This document shows, piece after piece, positions 35,898 to 43,686 of a DNA stretch of 57,788 nucleotides; the stretch's first letter is position 1, and each line of letters starts with the position of its first letter. A program made the translations under genes and the position numbers. Location: NCBI RefSeq assembly GCF_000525855.1, contig NZ_AODE01000032.1:1-57788 (forward strand). Direction: 5' to 3'. The notes beneath the pieces were generated by a model, which was not told the DNA's origin, did not search any database, and saw only the letters and a list, made by a program, of their open reading frames with translations. Origin of the DNA: Listeria cornellensis FSL F6-0969 (GTDB lineage: Bacteria > Bacillota > Bacilli > Lactobacillales > Listeriaceae).

Positions 35898-36815
35898 TTA
35901 AGGCAACTCATTACCCGCTGCCAGATAGATTTCGTACCATTCTTGTCGTGTTAATGTAATATTGGACGCCGCGCTGATCGCTTGTAAACGTTCAGGATTC
36001 ATCGTGCCGACAACCGTTTGAATCTTCGCTGGATGACGTAAAATCCATGCTGTCGCAATCGCCGTATTTTCTACACCTTTTTCAGCAGAGATACGGTCAA
36101 TCACTTTGTTCAACTCAGGGAATTTCGGATTATCTAGGAAAACACCTTCAAAAAAGCCGAATTGGAACGGTGACCACGCTTGAATCGTAATATCTTTCAG
36201 ACGACAATAATCTAAAATGCTACCATCGCGGTCCACCGAACGATCAATCGTCATATTCACATTAAGACCCGCGTCAATCATACCTGTGTTTGTTACGCTT
36301 AGTTGCAACTGATTTGCAACCAATTTCTGCTCCACGTACTTACTCAAAAGCTCGATTTGCATCGGATTCTGATTACTTACGCCGAACTCACGCACTTTCC
36401 CACTTTTCTTAAGCGCCGTGAATGCTTCTGCTACTTCTTCTGGTTCCACCAACGTATCAGGACGGTGAAGCAGTAAAATATCGATATAATCCGTCTGCAA
36501 ACGTTTCAAAATACCGTCCACCGACTCTAAAATATGTTCTTTCGAAAAATCGAACATGCCTGGACGAATCCCACATTTCGACTGTAAAATCATTTTTTCG
36601 CGTACTGACGGGTTCATTCCGACCGCATCTGCGAAAACTTCTTCTGATTTTCCGCCACCATAAATATCCGCGTGGTCGAAGAAGTTAATCCCCGCATCCA
36701 TCGCCGTATTGACCATTTTTGCCGCGTCATCCTTCGATAAATCTGCCATACGCATACAGCCAAGCGCGATTTCAGGAACTAGCAAACCAGTATTACCAAG
36801 ATTAATTTTGTTCAA
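35898..36815 (-). CDS. Aldo/keto reductase (YdhF-like)
   Basis: This oxidoreductase of about 305 aa has a TIM-barrel fold. Catalytic residues are visible: Asp and Tyr in INFFDHADIYGGGKSE, Lys in LQSKCGIRPGMFDF and His in DILLLHRPD. The NADPH-binding end contains WILRHPAKIQTVVGTMNPER. The TTG start at 36815, 8 bases after AGAGG, is preferred over the GTG at 36824, which abuts the ribosome-binding site. The substrate is unknown. Single-gene unit. Confidence 0.9.
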   Translation of the reverse strand: MNKINLGNTGLLVPEIALGCMRMADLSKDDAAKMVNTAMDAGINFFDHADIYGGGKSEEVFADAVGMNPSVREKMILQSKCGIRPGMFDFSKEHILESVDGILKRLQTDYIDILLLHRPDTLVEPEEVAEAFTALKKSGKVREFGVSNQNPMQIELLSKYVEQKLVANQLQLSVTNTGMIDAGLNVNMTIDRSVDRDGSILDYCRLKDITIQAWSPFQFGFFEGVFLDNPKFPELNKVIDRISAEKGVENTAIATAWILRHPAKIQTVVGTMNPERLQAISAASNITLTRQEWYEIYLAAGNELP

Positions 36816-36888
36816 TCCGAACACCTCTTTATATAATTTGATAAAACGCTTACCCTCTTATTTTCACACTACAAGCGGGCGAAGTCAA

Positions 36889-37890
36889 TCAAGAACCCCC
36901 ACCACTACTCGCAGCCGCCGCACTTGCTGCCGCTGCTGCACTTGCCGCTGCCGCCCGTTCAATCGCGATCAACACATGCACCGACACCATCAAACTTTCA
37001 ACCTGCTCTTTCGTCATATTCCGAGCCTGATCCTCGGTGTACAAACTGAGCGCCATTGCCGTGTAAAACTCCCGATTCCAGCGCAGTCCACTATCCTCGC
37101 GCATCGCCTCAAGCAAATCGAAAAACACCGCGTCCAATTCCGTACTCTCCCGCACATACGCCAAAATCCCGAGCGTCACATAATGAATCGGACGAATTTT
37201 CACATCCGCTCGCTCCAGCTCCTCCGCCAAATGCACGACCTTTTTCACATAGTTCGCGTCACGCTCCAAATAAATCAAAGTCGAAGTCGCCGCCAAAAAC
37301 TGCAAACTATCATTTCTTCGGAATCCCGCACGATTAAATTCGGTAAAATAGTACTCATTAATCTCCGTCAACTGCTCCACCGAAAGCGACGTATCCAGCT
37401 GCGCCATCAACACTGCCGACGTTACATCCTCCGCCCCTGTCAAAAATGGATGCTGCTTCCGCAAAGCCATATAAATATCACGCGCCCGCTCCGCCACATT
37501 TCGCGGTTTATCCGCCGTCCGCAAAAGCAAATACGCACCAAAATACGTAAAGTTCGTCCGTTTGAATCCGCTTTCCACAAGCAATTCATAATTATCAATG
37601 ACACGCGCCACTGTCTTCTCATCATTTTGCCCATTCACCAATAACAGCCCGGCAAGCGACGCCCGCGTATTCCCATCGAGCGCATTAAAGAATCCCAATT
37701 GCTTCTTAAAAAGCGTCGTCGTATCCTTAAAAGCCTGGCTATCCATCACTTCCTGCTCACTTGTGAATAATTGCGCCACCAAAAACCTGATCCGCTTATC
37801 AACGCCCATCACGCCCGAATTTTTCACCTGCTGAAAGTTCACTAATAAATCACTAACGATTCTATCACTATCAAAAACCAAATCTGCCAT
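36889..37890 (-). CDS. DUF4003 family protein
   Basis: This 333-aa cytoplasmic protein is mostly helical, starting MADLVFDSDRIVSDLLVNFQ. Markers such as GVDKRIRFLVAQLFTSEQEV, FGAYLLLRTADKPRNVAERA and VTLGILAYVRE fit the DUF4003 family of Bacillota, whose function is unknown. The C-terminus is low-complexity Ala/Ser (AAAASAAAAASAAAASSGGGS). The ATG at 37890 has AAGGAG 11 bases before; an in-frame GTG lies four codons upstream. It is GC-richer than average. Stand-alone gene. Confidence 0.78.
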   Translation of the reverse strand: MADLVFDSDRIVSDLLVNFQQVKNSGVMGVDKRIRFLVAQLFTSEQEVMDSQAFKDTTTLFKKQLGFFNALDGNTRASLAGLLLVNGQNDEKTVARVIDNYELLVESGFKRTNFTYFGAYLLLRTADKPRNVAERARDIYMALRKQHPFLTGAEDVTSAVLMAQLDTSLSVEQLTEINEYYFTEFNRAGFRRNDSLQFLAATSTLIYLERDANYVKKVVHLAEELERADVKIRPIHYVTLGILAYVRESTELDAVFFDLLEAMREDSGLRWNREFYTAMALSLYTEDQARNMTKEQVESLMVSVHVLIAIERAAAASAAAAASAAAASSGGGS

Positions 37891-38084
37891 ACGCCGTCGC
37901 ACTCCTTCGATATCACGTTATTTATTACTCCTATTGTACCAAAGGAAGAAAAAGGACTACAACGCGAAAAAAAATTTTGCTCTGATTAGTACAAAATTGT
38001 TCTTATTCTATCTAAGGAATCATGCTATACTTATGGCGTCGTCTACCTTCAGATGAACTTTTTCACTGAAGGGAGGTGTTATAT

Positions 38085-38183
38085 ATGTTAATCCTATTTT
38101 CCAGTGTTATTGCGCCGATTGTAGTTGGTTGCACTATTGCATACTTCAACTATATGTTAGAAAATCGACACAATAAAAAGTAG
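38085..38183 (+). CDS. Fst/Ldr-family type I toxin, 32 aa
   Basis: It reads MLILFSSVIAPIVVGCTIAY then FNYMLENRHNKK: one membrane segment with the signature IAPIVVG and a short charged tail, the defining pattern of Fst toxins (plasmid pAD1 par and chromosomal relatives). GGGAGGTG precedes ATG. An extended -10 (TGCTATACT, 38023-38031) lies upstream. The GTCGTCTAC near 38039 is complementary to GTAGACGAC at 38180, as in Fst mRNAs whose 5' and 3' ends pair. A convergent antisense RNA completes the module. Confidence 0.85.
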   Translation: MLILFSSVIAPIVVGCTIAYFNYMLENRHNKK

Positions 38184-38199
38184 ACGACACTTCTAACCC

Positions 38200-38266
38200 T
38201 ATAAAAAATACCCTAGCTGTTACCGCAGCTAGGGTATTTGGGTGTTAATATGCTAATCCTATTTCC
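38200..38266 (-). ncRNA. RNAII-type antitoxin of the Fst locus
   Basis: The promoter at 38273-38301 would start an RNA near 38266. It runs through a direct-repeat copy (38242-38267) of the toxin translation-start region and ends at the shared hairpin 38206-38239. This is the par architecture: RNAII carries the complement of the repeat at 38077-38103 and can block toxin translation. Ends are inferred. Confidence 0.72.
38206..38239. terminator. Shared terminator of toxin mRNA and antitoxin RNA
   Basis: Perfect 14-bp stem AAATACCCTAGCTG / CAGCTAGGGTATTT with a 6-base loop between the convergent transcripts. Confidence 0.85.
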
Positions 38267-38371
38267 AATTTCATTATAGCACGATTTCCATTCATTTTCA
38301 AACTCGAAAATTTTGCGCTATTTATTATAAAACCGAAATGATAAGAAATAGACGGCACTTCTATCTCCATT
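38242..38371 (+). repeat. Direct repeats matching the Fst gene ends
   Basis: 38242-38267 repeats the toxin start region 38077-38103 (GTGTTA-TAATCCTATT-TCCA) with few changes. A later stretch near 38340-38368 resembles the gene end 38171-38198 (TAGACGACACTTCTA against TAGACGGCACTTCTA). The first is the expected DR of an RNAII gene. The second suggests a decayed second toxin copy. Confidence 0.65.
38273..38301 (-). promoter_or_regulatory. Promoter of the antitoxin RNA
   Basis: Minus strand TTGAAA (38301-38296), 17-base spacer, TATAAT (38278-38273) with TG upstream: near-consensus, with no ORF after it. Confidence 0.8.
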
Positions 38372-38378
38372 TCAAACC

Positions 38379-39774
38379 CTATTTATTCAACGTACTATTC
38401 CTACGCCCAAATGTGAAATACAGAACCAAGCCCAACAAGAACCAAATCCCGCAGGCAATCCACGTTTCGACGGATAGTCTTGTAATTAAGAATAGACACA
38501 TCAAGAACGACACAATCGGCAATACCGGATAAAGTGGCGTTTTAAAACCACCGCCTGCAATCGACTTGTTACGACGCAAGAAAATGATACCAATCGAAAC
38601 CATCATAAATGCGAATAACGTACCCATGTTTACGAGTTCCGCCAAGCGATTTAATGGCACGAATCCAGCGAAAAACATGATAACAATCGCATATGTCCAT
38701 GTACTTTTGATTGGCGTGTTTGTTTTCGCATCGATTTCCGCCATACTTTTCGGCAACAAACCGTCACGACCCATCGCATAAATCAGGCGTGTTCCGCCGT
38801 ACAACATAACGAGAATGACCGTGATCATCCCAACCACCGCGCCGAGTGATACGATACCCGCAATCCAATTTTGATTGATGACTTGTAATGCAAAAGCAAC
38901 TGGATCAGCCACGTTCAAGTCTTGATATGAAACGATTCCGGTCAATACGATAGAAACCGCGATGTATAAAACCGTACACACGAGCAGCGACCCAATAATC
39001 CCAATCGGCATATTTTTCTGCGGATTTTTCACTTCCTCAGCAGCCGACGAAACCGCGTCAAATCCCAGATATGCGAAAAATACCAATGCCGCACCGTTCA
39101 GCACACCATTAAATCCGAATGGCATAAACGGCTCCCAGTTATCCGGTTTCACATAAAACGCGCCCACCAAGATAAATAGCAAAATCACGCTAATCTTCAA
39201 AATAACCATGAAAGCATTGACCCGCGTTGATTCACGAATTCCACGCGTTAATAAATACGCAATAATCGCCACAATCGCAATCGCTGGAATATTAACATAC
39301 GTGCCTGCCGCTGGATTAAATGCTCCAGAAATAGCATCGGGAATATTGATATGAAATCCTGACAATAGCGTTTTGAAATACGATGACCAACCACTCGCAA
39401 CAGACGCCACGGCAAGACCATACTCGAGTAACAGCGCCCAGCCAAGTAACCAAGCAATAAACTCGCCAAAAATGATATAACCGTACGTGTACGCGCTGCC
39501 AGCCACAGGAACCGACGACGCAAACTCCGAATAACAAAGAGCTGCGAGCGCACAGACTACCGCAGCGATGACAAAGGACAGCACAATCGCTGGACCTGAA
39601 TAAAGCGCCGCAATCGTTCCTGGTAAAATAAAAATCCCTGTTCCCACAATTGCCCCAACACCTAGAAAAATAAGATCCATCGCGCCAAGTGTTTGCTTTA
39701 AGTGAATACTATTACTTTTATTATGAATAAGTGCTTCTAACGGTTTTTTTTCTTAATAATGATTTCCAAAACAT
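38379..39774 (-). CDS. APC-family amino acid permease, one frameshift as read
   Basis: The corrected protein of about 464 aa has 12 or more hydrophobic segments. The start MFWKSLLRKKPLEALIHNK is followed by LKQTLGAMDLIFLGVGAIVG, the consensus first segment of the cationic/neutral amino acid permease group (YfnA/CAT-like). GFDAVSSAAEEVKNPQKNMP is the APC amphipathic motif. The frame breaks at T8 39744-39751; seven bases join the N-terminus to the main frame. Substrate unknown. Confidence 0.87.
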
Positions 39775-39995
39775 AATTTTATGGTAGCTCCTCATTTTTT
39801 ATTGTTATAAAATGTCTATGTACATCATACCTTTAATGCGGATATGCGTCAATGCTTTAAATGATAAATGTGAAAACAATACAATCTTATTCTGTATTGT
39901 TGGTTGTAGGGTTGGTGTGTTTGTTTGTGAGCTGTATTCCCCTTTGACGATAACAGCCTCGACAGATTAACTACTCGCTTATACTCGGGCTGTAA

Positions 39996-40023
39996 CCAAA
40001 AAACCTCCCGAAATCGGGAGGTT
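39996..40023 (-). terminator. Terminator of the rpsF-ssb-rpsR operon
   Basis: AACCTCCCGA / TCGGGAGGTT stem with TTTTTTGG tail on the minus strand, just after the rpsR stop. Confidence 0.9.
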
Positions 40024-40029
40024 CTGGTT

Positions 40030-40269
40030 TTATTTCTCTTCAGCAACAAATGGTAATAATGCTACTTGGCGTGAGCGTTTAATAGCAATCGTTAATTTAC
40101 GTTGATATTTAGCGCTCGTTCCAGTTACACGACGAGGAAGAATTTTTCCACGTTCGGAAACGAATTTCTTCAGTAACTCAGTATCTTTATAGTCGATATG
40201 CGTAATTCCGTTCGAAGTAAAGTAACAAACCTTTTTCCGACGGCGTCCGCCTCTGCGTCCTCCAGCCAT
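40030..40269 (-). CDS. rpsR: 30S ribosomal protein S18
   Basis: This is the 79-aa small-subunit protein that pairs with S6. The basic N-terminus [20 protein letters not shown], the central [20 protein letters not shown] and [20 protein letters not shown] are the full S18 consensus. AGGAGG lies before ATG. It is third gene of the rpsF-ssb-rpsR operon. Confidence 0.98.
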   Translation of the reverse strand: MAGGRRGGRRRKKVCYFTSNGITHIDYKDTELLKKFVSERGKILPRRVTGTSAKYQRKLTIAIKRSRQVALLPFVAEEK

Positions 40270-40322
40270 TATAGTTTCCTCCTATCAAATTAAAATCCAG
40301 TCATACGTAAACTTCACACTTT

Positions 40323-40886
40323 TTAGAACGGCAAATCGTCATCTGAAATGTCGATTGGCTTGCCATCACTAGCAAATGGATCGGCGTTACGTGGTGCTTG
40401 GTAACTCTGAGATTGAGGTTGTTGTTGATTCTGTTGTCCGTAGCTATTATCATTCTGTTGGCTTCCGCCGCCGCCAGTATTGCTAGTGCTATACGACTGC
40501 TGCTGTCCACCGCCATCATTACTGTTACTGCTGTAGCCGCCACCACTATTACCGCCGCCGTTTGCACTGCGGGGCTCTAGGAATTGGACACTTTCAGCAA
40601 GAATTTCTGTTACATAGACACGCTTGCCGTCTTGACCTTCATAATTACGCGTTTGGACCTTGCCGTCAACACCTGCTAAGCTCCCTTTTTTAAGGAAGTT
40701 CGCAACGTTTTCGGCTGGTTTTCTCCAAACAACACAATTGATGAAATCTGCTTCACGTTCTCCAGCTTGGTTAGTAAAGTTACGGTTTACAGCAAGTGTA
40801 AATGTCGCAACTGCAACGCCAGCGGGAGTATAACGTAATTCAGGATCTTTTGTCAGACGACCAACTAATACAACACGGTTCATCAT
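40323..40886 (-). CDS. ssb: Single-stranded DNA-binding protein
   Basis: This 187-aa SSB has the OB-fold domain [20 protein letters not shown] ... [18 protein letters not shown], then a Gly/Ser/Asn/Gln-rich flexible linker (residues 113-175), and the acidic tail DISDDDLPF that recruits replication and repair partners. The double ATG at 40886/40883 follows GGAGG; MMNRVV is the usual firmicute N-terminus. It lies between rpsF and rpsR as in most Bacillota. Confidence 0.97.
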   Translation of the reverse strand: MMNRVVLVGRLTKDPELRYTPAGVAVATFTLAVNRNFTNQAGEREADFINCVVWRKPAENVANFLKKGSLAGVDGKVQTRNYEGQDGKRVYVTEILAESVQFLEPRSANGGGNSGGGYSSNSNDGGGQQQSYSTSNTGGGGSQQNDNSYGQQNQQQPQSQSYQAPRNADPFASDGKPIDISDDDLPF

Positions 40887-40945
40887 AAGTAGAACCAACC
40901 TCCTCTCTTTTTTTCATAAAAATCCGAGCCATAACTCGGGGAATA

Positions 40946-41239
40946 TTAAGCTTCTTCTTTAATAACCATGTGACGAATGATATCATCAGAAATTTTTGCT
41001 AAACGGTCGAATTCATTGATAGAATCCGCAGTAGTAGCAGAAATACGAGTGATTTGGTACAAACCGTCTTTATGGTCTTCAATTTCATAAGCCAAACGAC
41101 GTTTACCCCAATCCTTCGATTCGATGATCTCCGCACCATTGTCAGTTAAAATGCCGTCGAAGCGCTCTACTAAAGCTTTCTTCGCCTCATCTTCAATGTT
41201 TGGACGGATAATGTACATAATTTCATATGTTCTTGCCAT
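40946..41239 (-). CDS. rpsF: 30S ribosomal protein S6
   Basis: This 97-aa protein has the full S6 sequence pattern, [40 protein letters not shown] and [15 protein letters not shown]. The ATG at 41239 is chosen because AAGGAGGTG precedes it and it gives the conserved N-terminus. It is first gene of the rpsF-ssb-rpsR operon; its leader of about 250 nt contains a dispersed hairpin element. The stretch GGCCGCTAAGACCACAAGGAGGTG before the start may be part of an S6:S18 autoregulatory site (tentative). Confidence 0.97.
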   Translation of the reverse strand: MARTYEIMYIIRPNIEDEAKKALVERFDGILTDNGAEIIESKDWGKRRLAYEIEDHKDGLYQITRISATTADSINEFDRLAKISDDIIRHMVIKEEA

Positions 41240-41292
41240 CTCTTTACACCTCCTTGTGGTCTTAGCGGCCCTGAAGCTATTCCATAAGCGAT

Positions 41293-41420
41293 ATAAATCG
41301 GCGGCAAGCGTTCGCATTCCGCCAGTTTAGCGGACTTCCGGTTCTCATGTACACGAGTACACTCCGCTTCCAGCTTCCACGAAACTGGCGGAATACAAAC
41401 GCTTTCGCTCGATTTGCTTA
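41293..41420. repeat. Dispersed long-hairpin element, copy 4, inside the rpsF leader
   Basis: Arms of about 34 bases, AAATCGGCGGCAAGCGTTCG continuing CATTCCGCCAGTTT, face AAACTGGCGGAATA continuing CAAACGCTTTCGCTCGATTT. An inner palindrome surrounds TGTACACGAGTACA (about 41346-41359). The ends match the element at 6893-7250 and the inner core matches, inverted, that at 2427-2552. It lies between the promoter and the start of rpsF, so it is transcribed. Confidence 0.78.
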
Positions 41421-41495
41421 AAGCAGAATTTGACGTCCTACCCATTCAAAAACAAGGAAGACCTACAATACTTTTTTAAGCGTTTCATCTCTTAT

Positions 41496-41523
41496 ATTAT
41501 AACAACCTCTCTAGTCTTTTCAA
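41496..41523 (-). promoter_or_regulatory. SigA promoter of rpsF-ssb-rpsR
   Basis: Minus strand TTGAAA (41523-41518), 16-base spacer, TATAAT (41501-41496). The remaining 41524-41751 on the other side carries no gene; it should hold the promoter of the plus-strand Mga-like gene, but no clear -35/-10 pair was found there. Confidence 0.7.
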
Positions 41524-41751
41524 CGCATTTTGCGGCTTTGAAACTAGAAACGGGCAAGGAATAATTTTTAATTACTCACGAGGTATAATTATAGCATAGC
41601 TTATTGGGTATCGCAACTATAATTATGATGGAAATGGAGCAGAGTTTTCGCGTTCTTTCTATAAATAATTGGGTACACAACGCGCTCACATTTGACCTCT
41701 GCTGGAAATTTCATTAGGATAGTAATATAGAAGATAGGGGAGGCTTTACTA

Positions 41752-43210
41752 ATGAAAAATATTATTCCCGCATCAGATTATCGCCGATTAAAATTACTCA
41801 ATTTACTGTTTTTTGCAGAGGCTCCGATTGTAAAAAAAGAGGTCGCTGCCATGGTCGAATGCTCTGTTAACACTTTGAACGCAGATATCTCAACGCTCAA
41901 CGCTACACTTCCTGAGGAGATCGCCCAGATAAATGAGGCCGATAAAAAATTATCTTTAACAGCGACTGCTCAGATTAACTTTGATTATTTAACGGCATAT
42001 ATGATATCGACAAGTCATCTGTTCCAATTGGCTCTTTCTGTTTTTAATGGAGAGAAAACGACAATCTCAGAATGGGCGGAGAACAATTTTGTTAGTAGAT
42101 CGACTTTTTATGTAAAATTGGCTGAGGTGGATACTTTCTTGGCTCGAAGCCGTCTTGTGCTTAACAACGCCCCACTCGGAATAGAGGGTAATGAGATTAA
42201 TATCCGATTCTTTTTCTACCATCTCTTCAGTAAATGCTACCCGTATGCCGGTTGGGTGATTCCAGATTTCAACTTTGACAGCTGTATCGATAAATTTATT
42301 CAAAAATTCGAACAACATATGAAAGTTTATTTTTCACCAAGTACCCGTGTTGATTACGCGACTGCTATTGCCGTATCTTTGAGGCGTATCAAGCAAGGAC
42401 ACACGATTAATGTAACCCCTGAAGATGAACAATTTTGGGAAGATATTTATACGTACCATAATGCGATGGGTCTTGATTTTAGCGATTTGGAAGATGCGCT
42501 TGGTAGTCCCTTAATTCCTGTCGAGCGTTACTTGTTTATTATAATGTCCTTCCTGGGTTCATTTACGTACGTTAATCGAGAACGGATGAATATGCGCCTC
42601 TACCATAATGGTCAATTTCAAGGGTCGCGTACGGTAATTGCCGAGGACCTCTTGACAATTATAGACGACCGAATTGCTGATACCCTTTTACTAAAAGTCA
42701 GCATAGTGGATTATCTATCACGCTTCCTCTTCATTGAAAAAGCGAACCTGATTCTAGATGTTGATTATTTTTCGGAAAAACTCGTGTCTGAGACGCAGGA
42801 TAAAGAAAAAAATTATCACTATCTTAAAAAAATACGAAACCTTACCTGATTTCCAGTTTTTGAGGTCGAATCGAGAGGTCATTTCAACTTATATCCATAA
42901 TCTTTTTTCTGTTGCCCTTTTGACCGAGACTTATACTCGTGCCCTCCATATTAAGATTATCTCAAAAAGCGGTTTTATGTGGGAGGAATTTTTGAAAACG
43001 CAGATTCGCCGATATTACTCCGAGGAAATCATCATTTTCTGCGATGATCTTAAACCCAGGGAGCATTGGCCGCAACACGATCTTATCATCAGTGATGCTC
43101 CAGTGCCCAATATAACAGGCGTCAATATACTAGTTTGGCATATGCCCCCGATAAAACGGGATTTCGCAGCTTTGAGTGAGATTGTAGAAGCTAGATATGA
43201 CAATAGTTAA
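41752..43210 (+). CDS. Mga/AtxA-like transcription regulator, one frameshift as read
   Basis: The corrected protein has about 485 aa. N-terminal HTH domains (YRRLKLLNLLFFAEAPIVKK, VECSVNTLNADISTLNATLP; then TISEWAENNFVSRSTFYVKL) are followed by a long PRD-like middle region and a C-terminal EIIB-like end (LIISDAPVPNITGVNILVWH). This is the Mga/AtxA virulence-regulator architecture. The frame breaks at A7 42826-42832; six restore YHYLKKYETLPDFQFLRSN. It lies upstream of and co-directional with the giant secreted CotH protein gene, a likely target. Confidence 0.82.
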
Positions 43211-43217
43211 TGAAAAC

Positions 43218-43252
43218 AGTACACTCCTAAAATGTGAGTGTACTTTTTTTTA
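43218..43252 (+). terminator. Terminator of the Mga-like gene
   Basis: AGTACACTC / GAGTGTACT stem followed by eight T, 8 bases after the stop codon. Confidence 0.85.
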
Positions 43253-43458
43253 AAAAAACACATGAATAAAAATACAATAAAACGAATAAAAATACGTTTA
43301 CATACCCCTAAAGATAAAGTGTCTTTTTTGTGAATATCCTTTTTTACAGAAAAAAAAGTTACCTGCCTTTTAATGACTTACAACCTGAAATGAAGGTAAG
43401 ATATAGGTAGGGACAAAAGAGATTAATATATGGGTAGCCAGTCGAAATAAAAAGGAAA

Positions 43459-43641
43459 GTGGTGATTCAAAAGCATATAGAACAGGGTATACGCCAAGGC
43501 TATCATGCAATAAGATACTTTATAACGAATAGAAAATCAAGTTACGAAAAATATAAAAACCACACAAAATTTGTTAAAAAAGAGTTTGACACAATTACAA
43601 TTAAAATGTTAACTATTCTAGAGAAAATAAGGAGGATATAA
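43459..43641 (+). CDS. Possible small basic protein, 60 aa
   Basis: The GTG-started frame reads MVIQKHIEQGIRQGYHAIRY and ends ILEKIRRI. Its last codons AGG AGG ATA TAA form a strong ribosome-binding site, but the next start codon is 34-46 bases further on, an odd spacing. It is basic, without membrane segment or known family. It could be a real leader gene of the CotH protein or chance. Confidence 0.28.
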   Translation: MVIQKHIEQGIRQGYHAIRYFITNRKSSYEKYKNHTKFVKKEFDTITIKMLTILEKIRRI

Positions 43642-43686
43642 CTGCCCGTCATAAAAAGTTATGCATAAGTAGTTATGATTTTAAAC

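Noticed and set aside
43380-43460. Riboswitch (c-di-GMP type) upstream of the CotH-type gene
   Set aside because: A few GGTAG- and GGGTAGCC-like strings are present, but the conserved core of known classes could not be built.
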